Below are positions 11,126 to 22,023 of a DNA stretch of 64,000 nucleotides, piece by piece (within the stretch, counting starts at the first letter, position 1; the number at the start of each line of letters is the position of its first letter). The position numbers were made by a program, and so were the translations under genes. The stretch is from Lasiosphaeris hirsuta (Eukaryota; Ascomycota; Sordariomycetes; Sordariales; Lasiosphaeriaceae), in contig JAUKUA010000004.1 in the NCBI GenBank assembly GCA_030549175.1, forward strand, positions 3,286,001-3,350,000, given 5' to 3'. The notes beneath the pieces were generated by a model. It saw nothing but the letters and a program-made list of their open reading frames with translations. It ran no database searches and was not told the DNA's origin.

Positions 11126-11446
11126 CTATAGGGTTTTCTCAAGTGTAGTTTGAGGAGAAGGGTTGATAACCCTAGCTTCCCGGGCTTCGGCGGCTGCTTT
11201 GCGGTCCTTATGCACTTTCCGTTTCTCGGCCTCGTTGCAAGTGTGGCACTCTTCATAAGACGGATAAGGGTGTTGGTGAATTGGGCACATAACCATGTGG
11301 CCCTTATCTAGGCATCTCGTGGTCACATTTTGCTTGCCATTAGAACTACATGGGCGTATGTTAGTGTGTAACTCCTTTGCATTTACACAAAGGGTAGAAT
11401 CTTACCAGTGGTGGTCGCTGATGACTTTGCTGCTACGCCCTCCCAT
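11126..11446 (-). CDS. Small Cys/His-rich protein, unrecognised
   Basis: A two-exon gene of 86 aa found from splice signals. Exon 1 is 11406-11446 (MGGRSSKVISDHH plus a split Cys codon) and exon 2 is 11126-11345. The 60-nt intron has donor GTAAGA, branch CACTAAC and acceptor TAG and keeps the frame. The middle of the protein holds a C/H array (C14, C25, H30, C34, H37, H39, C47, C50; MCPIHQHPYP and CHTC are visible) that could bind one or two metal ions. The C-terminal third is basic and Ala/Glu-rich, probably helical. It does not match a zinc-finger class I can name. It sits in a gene-poor stretch next to a decayed gene. Function unknown. Confidence 0.6.
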
Positions 11447-12971
11447 GCTGAGCCAAGTTTCGAATCTGTAGTTCTGGGAAGCTTGTGTTTGTTGTGTGAT
11501 AGAGTAGTTCAGACTAGTGATCTCTGTCGATTACATCGAAGGAGAGGCCATCACATCGAAGAATCCAGGGCGGATTATATACTTTTCAGAATCAGGCTTC
11601 CTCTCATCAGGTCTCGTGCAAATCCACTCTGAACTTACAGTCCTCGGTTTGTACGACGTAGACAGGCTGACCGAATATTATAGGTCTGCCTACAGCTGTT
11701 TTAGGTGTCAAGAGATGGATATGATGCCCCACAAAGTCGCCCCAAGATGGCAAACAAGTCCTGCGCGTGGCGTTCTGGGAGGGCCTTTCATGATTGGCTG
11801 ATTACACGGACAACTATGTCCCATATCATGCCCGTCTAATGCTGTGTAAGAAAGGGAGATTTCCTTCCTCGGTTCTTTATCATTTTCAAGTAACTACTCG
11901 AAGACGGGACTCAACTAGACTCAATATTAAGCTAGCGACATGTTTCCAAGTTACAGATTATGACCCAGGGAGGTGGACCAATAGTAGACACGGGTACTAC
12001 GCGGAAAGATCTGGACCGTGTGCTCACAGCACACATGCGTATATCCATACCGGTAATCGGAGGGGTCTGGGAGGCGATGCAGGATACGTGTTGGGGGTTT
12101 CGAAAGGGGGCTCAATCGTACAACCTATAACAAGCATGGACGAAGACGGTCTTATCAAGAGGCCGAAGAAAAGTTATGTAACCGCCGAGACTCTTACACA
12201 ATATCAGTACTCTGGAAAAAGTAGGATGCAAGGGAGTAACTGTGGAAGATTGATCGTTATCATTTAGTGAGAACGAATATTGTAATATTATTAGTCGTAA
12301 AAGTTTCCTGTCTTTTTACGACGAGTAGGCAGATTTGGAGGCCACCTCGTTCGGTGCCTTGTATGCCACAGGCACCTCCTTACAAGCGTACATTGTCTAA
12401 GTAGTAGATGAAGGTAGCCAACGTTGAGTTATCAGATGGAAAGCCATAATCGGCTGATGCTCATTTGTTCTCAGGGCGGTCATTGTGCTGTGCTCCAGCG
12501 CAGACCGCCGGAGGCCCCTAGGGCCCATTCGGGGAGGGAGTTACACCTGAGCCTCACGTGAGCCAACAGGCTGCTTGGGCTGAAAGGGAAAGTTTTGAAC
12601 GGGTCGGGCTCATTACAAGATTAAAGCAACCTAGCCACCCATGTGTTACCAACCTAGACGTTTTAACTAAGGTGCCTTGACACTCAGTGATTTGCCTAAA
12701 CTGGGAGGGGAGATTTGCACAGGTGAGCGTTGGCTGGCCGGGCGTGCAGTTCAGGGGCGGGTAGGTGCGGCCTGCCTACGTCATCACCTGAAACACCTTG
12801 AAGCTGTGTTGTCTTCAGCTCAAATCTGTGGACCTATATAGCGCTGCCTCGACCCGCAGGTCCAGCCGTGACACCTCCCAATATCTTAGCATCACAACCT
12901 GCATCCCAATATTCTTCCAATAACCAAAAGAAAATCCACTCAACATAATCACATCAAACCCATTTGCCAAA
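11447..12971. other. Intergenic, gene-poor
   Basis: A 1.5-kb stretch, partly AT-rich. The one longer open frame (11794-12267) begins at TTG and does not read like a protein. No RNA gene or repeat seen. The right end must hold the I78 inhibitor promoter. Confidence 0.45.
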
Positions 12972-13283
12972 ATGCCTCTCGTCGTCCCCGGAATCACCAG
13001 CAACGACTCAGGAGATCTGACCCAGCAGTGGATGAACAAGCTGGTAGGGAAAAAGCTCTCGGATTCAGAGCCTTCGAATGAGACGGTATGTCAACCCAAA
13101 GGTTCGCGTAAGGACTCTACTGGTGCTGACAACATCCCCCGTCAGACTTTCTGCAAAACTGAATTACCAGAGCAGACTCGCATCATCCAGCCGGGCCAGA
13201 TGGTAACCAAGGACTTCATTCCCGAGAGACTCAATGTCCATGTAAAGGAGGACGGGACAGTGTCACACGTTGTCCACGGCTAA
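12972..13283 (+). CDS. Proteinase inhibitor I78 family
   Basis: A small inhibitor of serine proteases, related by family to the Aspergillus elastase inhibitor. Exons are 12972-13085 and 13146-13283. The 60-nt intron (GTATGT, branch TGCTGAC, acceptor CAG) is a multiple of three, so unspliced reading would also stay open, but splicing gives a normal 83-aa I78 protein: N-terminal Trp helix (QQWMNKLVGKKL), then RIIQPGQMVTKDF and the signature PERLNVHVKEDG, ending in HVVHG. There is no signal peptide, so it is likely cytoplasmic and may protect against self-proteolysis (inferred). The upstream pyrimidine/CAA-rich leader is typical of a strongly expressed fungal gene. Confidence 0.88.
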   Translation: MPLVVPGITSNDSGDLTQQWMNKLVGKKLSDSEPSNETVCQPKGSRKDSTGADNIPRQTFCKTELPEQTRIIQPGQMVTKDFIPERLNVHVKEDGTVSHVVHG

Positions 13284-13661
13284 GAGACGTGCTTGTCTGT
13301 TCGTGTGGAGTTATGTACTTTACAGTAGCACAATTTCGAGTCATCTCGAGCGTCTTTGAGGCCGCCGAAAAACATTTTCGGCATTTGCATCCTCATCATC
13401 TTTCTTAATTGTGACCATGTCTCGTCCGTAAGAGACTCGATGCCCCACAGTGACGACACTTTGTGGCTGGTGACTGGCAGGGATCCCCACCAAAGATTTG
13501 CGTATCTTGGCACAAGCCCCGCTTCGCCAGGCCCCTCTGCCCCTCCATTGAAGTCGTCCCATCGCGGGGCAAAAACTAAAGCTGCCCCCTTCGGAACGCG
13601 ACTGAACAATATAACAAGCCCATCACTACGTTAAGGGACCACGTCGTCCATCTCAAGCACC
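13284..13661. other. Intergenic, TMA20 promoter
   Basis: A 378-nt gap between the I78 inhibitor and TMA20. No separate feature seen. Confidence 0.5.
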
Positions 13662-14383
13662 ATGTTCAAGAAAGAGTAAGCAACTATGGCCTCGACAAAT
13701 CACGGACCCCCCTCAGCGTAAAAAATACTTAAAAAAACTCGCCAAAGCTAACCAAACTCTTGCGCCCGCACAAAAGCAGCCTCGGCGCCTCCCCCAAGCA
13801 GAAGCTCAAGTCGTCGATCCAACGCTCGCTGCGCAACTCGCTGCTCTCGACCTACCCGCTCCTGACGCCGCACATTGACGAGGTGCTGCCCAAGAAGTTG
13901 TCGCTCGAGCAGATCAAGCTGCCGGACCGCGTCAACCTGTACGTGATTGAGGGCCAGCCGCTCTTCTACCAGCAGGATGGGGCTGGCTACCTGGTGCCGC
14001 ACCTGCGACTGGTGCACCGCTTCCCGCAGGCCTTCCCGACCATCCGCATTGACCGCGGCGCTATCCGCTTCGTGCTGAGCGGTGCCACACTCATGGCCCC
14101 CGGCCTCACGAGCAAGGGCGGCCGGCTGCCCGAGCCCAAGGAGCGCGAGAGCGAGCCGGTTGCCGAGGGCGTGCCCAACGAGGGCCCCGACGAGGAGGGC
14201 CGGTGGAGCCGCGAGTTGGAGAAGGGCGAGCCTGTTGTGGTTATGGCTGAGGGCAAGGAGGAGGCCTGCGCCGTCGGACTCTTGGTCGCGGGGACCAAGG
14301 AGGTCAAGGAGAAGGGCAAGGGGCCCGTGATCGAGGAGGCACACTTTCTCGGGGACGGCCTGTGGAGGTTGAACGTGGAGTAG
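13662..14383 (+). CDS. TMA20: Translation machinery-associated protein 20 (MCT-1 family)
   Basis: TMA20 works with TMA22/DENR in ribosome recycling and re-initiation. Exon 1 is 13662-13675 (MFKK plus two bases of Asp), exon 2 is 13780-14383, giving 205 aa. The intron has donor GTAAGC and branch GCTAACC. Acceptor CAG at 13777-13779 is chosen; the AAG three bases earlier would add one Ser. The MFKK start and KLKSSIQRSLRNSL helix match the family N-terminus. The PUA domain follows with LVHRFPQAFPTIRIDRGA, FVLSGATLMAPGLTS and the C-terminal FLGDGLWRLNVE. A charged Glu/Arg insert near residues 125-145 makes it about 24 residues longer than the yeast protein. Confidence 0.92.
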
Positions 14384-15158
14384 GCGTTTGATTGAGAACC
14401 ATGCTGTTTTTCTCTAGCGATCTCGTTTCGGGGTTGAGCAAATACCAAAACGGAATATTTCTCTCAGGCTGCGCGTGTATGGAGACGGGGTGGCAGGGGC
14501 CTTGTGTGGCTCTGGTCAGTTGTAAAGCACGCATTGTTCGCTGTGCAGGTGGCCAGTACCAGATCCACCCGAGCTTGCACCTGAGTTACCATTTTCCCAG
14601 ATCGCAACCTGTCCCGCCCATGGCACCCGAGGTGTCGAAACACCATCATGTCATGTTGATGGTTTTTTAGAATATCACCAATGACGCCGAAGAAATTGTT
14701 TGGAGTGATACTGGGTGTGCAGTTCCATTTGAACCAGTCGTCCCTTTTGGCTCCCTACATGAGTGCATGGCCAGGGGTTCAGGGGTAACAGCAGTGATGA
14801 TCGAGATTCAATAACTCCCAAGATAAGGGTTAGGGTGTGTATCGATGTGGCGTGCACGTTGGATGACGCTATGCAGTCGAATTAGGCGTCGAGGTGGCCC
14901 GAGTGTTGAGGTGGGCCCATCCCCATTTGTCCTGCCACCTCCCGACGCGCCAGAAGCTACCTAGTGTGCCAAGTCACCCCTCTCCCATCGCACTTCTCTC
15001 CCGTGAGGTAGTTGAGTTGCCGCCCAGGTCCACTCGCCTTGAATCATATTTCGATTCCTCCTCATATTTAACCTACCGCGAGCAACCACTTGTCCATTGC
15101 TCTTCTCTCAACGCCTGCGCGAAATCCTCGGAGTCCCCCCACGACGACGATTGCAACC
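14384..15158. other. Intergenic, ATG33 promoter
   Basis: A 775-nt gap between two rightward genes. It should hold the TMA20 3' untranslated region and ATG33 promoter. No extra gene seen. Confidence 0.5.
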
Positions 15159-16039
15159 ATGGCTGCGAGAGGAGTCTCGCTGCTGAAGTTTGTCGGCACC
15201 GTGTCGCTGGGCCTGTTGACTGTGAGTTTCGTCTTTCTCCCGCACGGCACATTATGCCGACATTCCCTCCAAAGGAGCCGTTGGGAGTCGGCGCGCGCGC
15301 CACCACAAACGCATCCCCACCATCCCCGACGGACCGGAATTCCCCTCCGACCCCAGAAGCTAACCACCCCCTCTCTGCCTAGGGCCTGTCGTACACGCTG
15401 TCGACCCTGACCATTCCCGCCCTCCTGACCCTCCCCTCGGCCGACGCCGCCTCGCGCGCCTTCGATGCCCTCACCATCACGGCCAAGCGCCACCTCAGCA
15501 CCCTCTCGACGGTCTCGGGCACCGCCTTCTACCTCGCCTTCTTCTTCTCCCCCCGCCCCTTCCGCCACCCCTACCTCCTCTACACCTCGCTACTCATCTT
15601 CGGCTCGCAGGTCGCCGTGTCTGACTTGGTAGCGCCCTACCTCTACCTCGGCCCCGCCCCCGCGTCATCGTCGTCGTCGTCGTCATCAGCAGCCGCCGCC
15701 GCCGCCGCCGCCGCGGCGGCGCGCAAGCAGCAGGCGCAGCTCAAGAAGGACCGGGCGGCTGCCCGCGCCCGCGCCATGGAGGCCAGCTACGAGGTTCTCG
15801 GCGCTGGATCGGACGCCCACAGCGAGGGCGCCGGGTCGGCGAGCGGAGAGGAGCTGGATGTGGAGGAGGAGCATGCCAGCGTCAACGGTGAGGAGGTCCG
15901 GGTCAAGGTCGAGGAGTTCCTCAAGAAGCAGATTGTCCAGAGCGCCGTCGCGGGTCTGGGATTCCTGCTGGCGGTGGTGGGTATCTGGGGTGATGGCGTG
16001 GCGCCGGTTTTTGCGCAGAGCGTCGTGATCGAGGTTTGA
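15159..16039 (+). CDS. ATG33: Mitophagy membrane protein Atg33-like
   Basis: In yeast Atg33 is a mitochondrial outer-membrane protein needed for mitophagy. Exons are 15159-15221 (21 codons) and 15383-16039, giving 239 aa; the intron is 161 nt (GTGAGT...CTAG). The order matches the family: a hydrophobic N-terminus with GLLTGLSYTLSTLTIPALL, a second segment TAFYLAFFFSPRPFRHPYLL containing the family RHPYLLY-type motif, a third around FGSQVAVSDLVAPYL, and a C-terminal segment SAVAGLGFLLAVVGIWGDG. Between them lies a low-complexity Ser8/Ala12 stretch and an acidic linker. The -GIWGDG- end resembles yeast GVYGDG. Assignment rests on topology plus these short motifs. Confidence 0.8.
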
Positions 16040-17093
16040 GAAGTGCCGGATGTTTGGACATGGGAAGTGGTGTCCGCTGGAAACAGAAGGGCCGGGGTGG
16101 AGGAGGCGTTGGAAGGCCGCGGCAAGTGTGGAGGAAGTCCACCCCTCACTTATCTTGGGTGTCAAGTCGAGCTGGTCGACTTGGCCAGAGAATGTATCTA
16201 TGGAACACACCACTGGAGTTAGTCTCGGAAGTCATCTCTTAAAAGCTGCTTTCACCATTTTCTGCTTTGGCTCTGTTGATTCCCAACGGTGATAGGGGAT
16301 GCGGTTCTATCTAAAATCGAAGCATAGGCCTCGGACACATCGTCTCGGGAATCTTAGCTCGGATGCATCTCAGCGTTGCCAGCCGTCTCAGAGCTTGTGT
16401 TGAACTGCAAACGGGAGTCATACCTGGGGCCTCGTCAACCTGAGCCTTGGGAGCCATTAAATCAGGCATAACCCCGCGAATAGTTCGCAAGGCAGAGACA
16501 AGATTGGTCGTGGCTGGGAGGGGTTGGCCATTGACCATAATATTCTCTGGCGATGGTCAAGGCAGCCGTTGTGCGGACCATACAAGTAAGTCCAACTGGA
16601 CTTGGTCGAGTACCCCTGCATAGCTGCAGAACTATTTGAAGCCAACCTTATGCAACCTACCCTCCTTTATTGGTACCTAGGTAGGTACCCCCCGGCAGGG
16701 ATCATTTTACAAGAAAATATTGTAACTCCCTCTCGATACTTTGACTTACGAAATACGAAACCTCACTGCTACACCTCGGAATATTAGATTCAAGAGCTTA
16801 AATCCTCATCTCGACTTTCTTATCACAAAAATGATACACAATTATACCCGCTACTACTTCACACCAACCATCGAAACAAAACAGACGGCAAATGCAGTGT
16901 AATTTTGACGTCATGTAACCCTTATCGCTTGGGTTTGATGACGTAGAAAGCCAATGGTACTTTTAGTCTAGAGTGAATGTGTAGATACCCATCCACTATG
17001 TCCGGATATCTCATAATTACTAATGTAACCTCCCAATCTGCCTAAACAACGGCAGGAACCAAGGGGTTCAGATCACCGCAGTCCTTGAAATGC
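16040..17093. other. Intergenic between convergent genes
   Basis: About 1 kb between the ATG33 stop and the argininosuccinate synthase stop. It should contain both 3' untranslated regions. The 16.6-17.0 kb part is AT-rich. No gene recognised. Confidence 0.5.
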
Positions 17094-19287
17094 CTAAGAC
17101 TGGGTGAGGGGCTTGCCATCCTTCTGCTTCTGCAGACCGTACTTCTTGAGGCGGATGGCTGCAATGGAGAGTTAGTCAAATCTTCTACTGGAAATACCGA
17201 GACGCTCGGCTTACCCTGGATGGCGATGAAGCCAGTGGTGTCCTCGGGGGAGAAACCCTCGAGCGAGTCCATAGAGGCATCCCTGTTCACCGAATGTTAG
17301 TGACTGCGACAATCAAACAGATAGGGACCAGTTGTTCGCCTACTCTTGGCTATAAAGGTTGCTAGCATCGCTGGAGCGGCCAAGTACAAAGACCTAGGAT
17401 ATCATATTAGCTTGCAAGCAAACGAAAGCGACTATGTTGGCTTACGTTTCCACGGTAGACGCCTAGGCGGACGGCACCAGTGACATTCTCCTGCGAAGCG
17501 GTCAAGGCCACCTCGATGAACTCTCTCTCCGGGCTGAAGTCTATTCGGGGTCAGTACACAAAAAAAGCAAGAGTTGGAACGTGATTACGTACACATTCCG
17601 TTGTAGAGCTGACGGCTCCACGCCTGCGTGACGAACTGATCACGAAGCTCGCGGACCTTGGAGTCAAGAACAAGACCCTCAATGTCAATGTGAGCGAGCC
17701 TGGCAATAGTCCTATGAAATGCTGCGTTAGTGTCTATCGAAAAGAATTAAAGGACATAACTTACAGGCCAGGGGTGTCGTAGCAGCCACGGCTCTTGAGG
17801 CCGATAAAGCGGTTCTCAACAATGTCGACACGGCCGACGCCGTTGTCGTGGCCGATCTTGTTTAGGAGCTTGAAAAGCTCGAGGCTATCGGTGACCTCCT
17901 GCTTGTCCTCGGTAACGACCTTGACGGGAATGCCCTTCTCAAAGTTGATGGTGAACTCGTAGATCTTGTTGGGGGCGTCCTGAGGGTCGATTGTGCGGCT
18001 TCAGGTATATATTAGTACGGCCGAAATAGGGGTAATGGAAGTAGCATGGGTATAGGTGACATACGTCCAGAGTTCCTTTGGGGGGGAATGGTCAGGGTCC
18101 TCGAGGACACCAGCCTCGTATGAGCAATGAACGAGGTTGTCTGCTCAGGGTCAGAAATGACAAACAATTGACGATGGGTGTGAAGACATACCGTCCATGC
18201 TCCAGGGGGTCTTGGGTGTCGACGAGACAGGGATGTTGTTGTCGGCGGCATACTTGAGGAGATCTTGGCGACCCCTGTGAAGTGGTGGGTTAGGATATCT
18301 ACGTAAATACTCTGGCTAGCTGGAAGGGGAAGCTAACTGGAACTTGGAGATGAACTCCGGCATGCGCCAAGGGGCGATGACCTTGAGAGAGGGGTTGCAA
18401 GCCGCGAAGGCCAACTCAAAGCGGACTTGGTCATTGCTAAGCTGAGTTAGCTAAGGGATGAGTCACGATACAAAGAGCCAATCTTACCCCTTGCCCTATT
18501 TCACGAACAGAGGTTAGCATGTCACTCGTTATTGTGGTTGAGCGGGAACCGAGCTGAAGCTCTTTGGACGGTGGTATAGTTCCCAACTGGCCGTCGTGAT
18601 TCTCGGGGAGGATAGGGGCAAGAACGTACGGTGCAGCCGTGGCTGAGATACTATGGGTTCACAAGTCAGCACGTGCCTATGATATTGGCGGGCTCCTCGA
18701 CGAACCTGGCAGTCGTTCTCCTCAGCAGCCTTGACCTGAGCGCGGGCAATGATGGGGCGGGCGAGCGAGGTACCCAAAAGGTAACGGTCCTCGTAGATAG
18801 CGTTGCACTGGATAGCCTTGTGGACGATCTCCTCGACGAAGACCTTCTGGAGGTTCTCGATGATCATCTTCTTAGCACCGAGGGCGAGGGCCTTCTTCTC
18901 GACGGCCTCGAAGTCCTCCTCTTGGCCGACATCAGCCAGGAAGGCAATGACCTCGTAGTCCTCGTTGATGAGCCATTTGAGGATGGTGGAGGTATCAAGA
19001 CCTGCCAGGGGCTTCTTGTCAGTTTTCCACAGGCATGGCCCGCTAAGACAGGCAGTATGGCAGGGGGGTTTCGGTCGTCGCTGGGGGCACAGCGTACCCG
19101 TTGTGCAACTGGGAAGGAGGTGCGGCAGTATCTAGAGCACAAAGATGGACGAACCTCCAGAGTAGGCGCTACATAACAAAGTCAATTGGTCAATCTCAAT
19201 GTTTCAAGAAGTAGACTCTGGACCCATGCACGGAGAGAAGCTCAGAGCATGGAGGGGTACTTACAGACAGACACGACCCTTGGACAT
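17094..19287 (-). CDS. ARG1: Argininosuccinate synthase, 14 exons
   Basis: The enzyme joins citrulline and aspartate with ATP in arginine synthesis. Exons, in gene order: 19265-19287, 19155-19168, 18706-19001, 18630-18650, 18488-18495, 18338-18436, 18192-18274, 18065-18140, 17765-17998, 17593-17711, 17446-17540, 17344-17393, 17215-17282, 17094-17158. They total 1251 nt, 416 aa, the usual family length. The chain begins [18 protein letters not shown], the PP-loop that binds [18 protein letters not shown] is rebuilt from four exons, including an 8-nt one. [20 protein letters not shown] and [20 protein letters not shown] follow. Thirteen introns in 1.25 kb of coding sequence is high even for a fungus. 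One perfect TGAGTCA lies in intron 5 and a near-match upstream, suggesting general amino-acid control. Confidence 0.95.
18459..18465. promoter_or_regulatory. TGAGTCA (CPC1/GCN4-type) site in ARG1 intron
   Basis: A perfect match to the TGASTCA element bound by the fungal general amino-acid control activator, inside the 51-nt intron 18437-18487 of ARG1. An intronic position is unusual and a chance match is possible (about one per 8 kb expected in random sequence). Confidence 0.25.
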
Positions 19288-21015
19288 GGTGACGGTTTGT
19301 TTGAAATCCTGGTGGAATTGGGCTGCTAGAACGACTGAAGCTTGTGGGAGAGGAGAACAGGGGATGTGCAAAGAGTTTTTTTTGTTTGGAAAGATCAATT
19401 GGTACGACGAGGGGAAATGTCTGGTCTGATGTATGGATGGAGGGGTCGGAGGGGGTCAGAGGGGTTGATAATTCAGCGGTCCAACGTGACTCGATTGAGC
19501 CTTATCATCGATTTTTTTTCACCCCTCGTGCCTTATCGCATTCTGAGTTGACTAGCCCGACATCGGATGGAGAAGTCGCTGGTGGATCAGTTCGCCGCTA
19601 CTGCCCCACCGGATGTGATGATAATGAAAGCAGATAGGAAGGTAGGTAGAGAGGCGGCCAACTTGATACGATGGATAGAACTAGCTTCCATCAAGTGCTT
19701 TCTTGGTTGAGCTACGAGACCGTTTGCGGCTGACAGCTTGGTTTTCGGTCTCGGTCTCAGTCTGACGCTACGAAAGACCGACTGACATGATTGCAGGGAG
19801 AAAGAACGCCTTTGGGCCGACACTAGGTCCTGCTTAGACCTCGGGTCTCTGTGGCAAGGACTAGGTTCGGACAGGCAGACAGTTCATGCCCGTTCCATCC
19901 TACACGCACTACGGGCCGGCGGGGTGCCGTTGCGAGAAAAGCTGGAGTCCTTTGACCACTGGCAGGAGACATCAACTCGGCGTCTTTGGATGCGTCTCGT
20001 TGAAGACCAGCCGCAGCCATCCCACAGCCCTCCAGGGATGCAATGGCCGGGATATACAGATTGTCTGGCTAGCAATCATGCAGTCTAGCATTTATTGGTA
20101 AGAATCAAGCTGTCGACCGCTTGTTGACATGATCCTGAAATACGTTCAAGGACCGGAGGATTGCTGGGAAAAGCAGCAGGCGGTACGATGTCGAATTTGC
20201 AGATGCTTGCAGAATCCTAACAGGCGGGATAATGGCGGGATTCAATGGCTGCAGCGGCACAGACCAGGTAAAGCTTCGCGACAGAGGGAGGCTAACAAAT
20301 GAAATACGGATTTCAGGGTCCCCGCCATCGCGTTTCTCTAATTCCTATTGGGCTGAAAGGCGTTCCAGACGGGAGTGGTCAAAGCTTTCAGGGTGAGCGC
20401 TGGGCATTTGATCATGGCCATCAAATAGCAGCGTAGTAACCCCTGCCATTCTTCCTAGGGATTTTGTGCATCTCCCAAAGAGACAGACCCCAGGCTGGGC
20501 TGAGCTTGGCTGGGCGTCAGAGCAAGACGTCGAAGCGCCAGAAAAAGAGGTAGCCTTTTCGAAACGCCCAGACGTTAAAATCCATCTCAGCCCCTTACTC
20601 CCTTCGTAATCCATTCCATCCCATCCTCCTCGCCCCATTTTCCATTCCGACAACACACTTATCAGACGAGCACACTCCCTTATACTACCCCAGAACAGTA
20701 ATCACACGAGGGATGGACGAGTAGTAAGGAATTCTGGACACACCAGTAGCACCCGCGTCTGCCCGACCTCCCTGATCCCGACCGAGTTTCGTCCTGCCTA
20801 ACGAGAGCCAAGGGCCACCGAGCGTCTCCTGCAATCCGCCGATCTTGTGAGACGGAAGCGGCAAAAAACTGGAAAAACACGCATCAGAAGGGGAGAATCA
20901 GTGGATAACCCAGCGTCTCGGGACAGAAAGGGATAAGGGAGATACGGGGATTTGCTAGCCAACGTGTCCGCACCTTGCTCTATCGCCAGCTGGGACGGCC
21001 TGAAATCGGCCGACA
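19288..21015. other. Intergenic, divergent promoters
   Basis: A 1.7-kb gap between ARG1 (leftward) and the type I membrane protein (rightward). Short overlapping frames only; no RNA gene or repeat seen. Confidence 0.5.
19487..19493. promoter_or_regulatory. TGACTCG, near-match CPC1-type site upstream of ARG1
   Basis: One mismatch from TGACTCA, 200 bp upstream of the ARG1 start codon. ILV2 has the same near-match at a similar distance. Supported by position only. Confidence 0.3.
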
Positions 21016-22023
21016 ATGCGCGGCACCGCCCGATCAACACTTGCCGCCCTGGCCTCCCTCTTCCTCCTCGCCTCGGCCTCCCCTAACCGCACGGAATGTC
21101 TTCAAACCCGCAGCCGCGAGCTCGCCGCGAGCGCCTCGTGCGGCAACGAGGGCTCGCTCAACTACTGCTTTTCGCACCTCTCGTCAGAGTCAGCAACAGC
21201 CCCGGAGCTGCTGACCGCTGAGTTGGAGCGCTGCTTTGTCTCGGCTGGATGCACCCCGGCCGAGTCGCAAATCGAAGCCTTCTGGACTCTGCAGCTTTGC
21301 GACGGCGCCATCAACCCCGACCTCCGCCGGCGGCGCACATACCAAGACCCCGAAGGCGCCATCCCCCTCCCGCGGGCCGCAGGCATAACCCTCGCCCCGC
21401 GCCAGGATACCACCGCTGCGCCGGCGCCGGACGCGACCACACCACCCTCGCCCACCACAAAGCCGGCAAGCCCATCCCCGTGCTTTACCGAGACCCTCGT
21501 CTCCATTAACTCGTGCCCGCTCCAAGAAACCGGCCCCGACGCCGGCAAGCGCCTCCCGTGCTTCCCGACCGTGGCTCCCTCTTCCGTCTGCGTCGAGGAC
21601 TTAATCTGCCAGATTGACGGCCAGGGTAACCCGTCGTGCATGTACCGGCAGTCGCAGCCGGGCCTGGCCGGCATCATTATCGCCATCTTCTTCGCCTCGG
21701 CCGTCTTCATCTCCGTCTGCTCCATCTGCTTCTTCTGCTGCCGCGAGCAGCGCGTGCAGCGTCGGCTCACCCGTGCCGCTGAGGCCGCCAAGATCGCCGC
21801 CGACGCCAAGACGCAGGCCCTCGTCGCCGCCAAGCGCGGCAACACGAGCCCGGACGCGGCCGATCGCCAGCCCCTCATGGCGGACGCTCCGGCCGTTCCG
21901 GGTTTGCCGAGGGGATATGCCGCCGGCGGATATCGGGACCAGGGCGCGGACGGGTTCCAGCGGGGCCAGCAGCAGCAGAACCCGTTTGTTGACGATGAAA
22001 GGGATGCGCATCCGCTGAGGTGA
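21016..22023 (+). CDS. Type I membrane protein with Cys-rich ectodomain
   Basis: An unrecognised single-exon gene of 335 aa. Residues 1-22 form a signal peptide. The outer part has two cysteine groups: C28, C42, C51, C73, C79, C95, then after a Pro/Thr-rich linker C156, C167, C182, C192, C198, C208. One transmembrane segment spans about 217-241 (LAGIIIAIFFASAVFISVCS), closely followed by a CC pair that could be palmitoylated. The inner tail starts basic (REQRVQRRLTRAAEAAK), is Ala/Lys helical, and ends Gln-rich with NPFVDDERD, which contains an NPF motif of the kind bound by EH-domain endocytic adaptors. The topology resembles fungal surface sensors, but no known sensor domain is visible. RRRR at 104-107 could be a processing site. 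Confidence 0.78.
   Translation: MRGTARSTLAALASLFLLASASPNRTECLQTRSRELAASASCGNEGSLNYCFSHLSSESATAPELLTAELERCFVSAGCTPAESQIEAFWTLQLCDGAINPDLRRRRTYQDPEGAIPLPRAAGITLAPRQDTTAAPAPDATTPPSPTTKPASPSPCFTETLVSINSCPLQETGPDAGKRLPCFPTVAPSSVCVEDLICQIDGQGNPSCMYRQSQPGLAGIIIAIFFASAVFISVCSICFFCCREQRVQRRLTRAAEAAKIAADAKTQALVAAKRGNTSPDAADRQPLMADAPAVPGLPRGYAAGGYRDQGADGFQRGQQQQNPFVDDERDAHPLR

Noticed and set aside
11794..12267. 157-aa forward open frame in the gene-poor stretch
   Set aside because: Begins at TTG, has no protein-like pattern or splice partners; probably chance in AT-balanced sequence.
21162..21878. 238-aa minus-strand open frame
   Set aside because: Antisense of the type I membrane protein in GC-rich sequence; no motif or independent signal.
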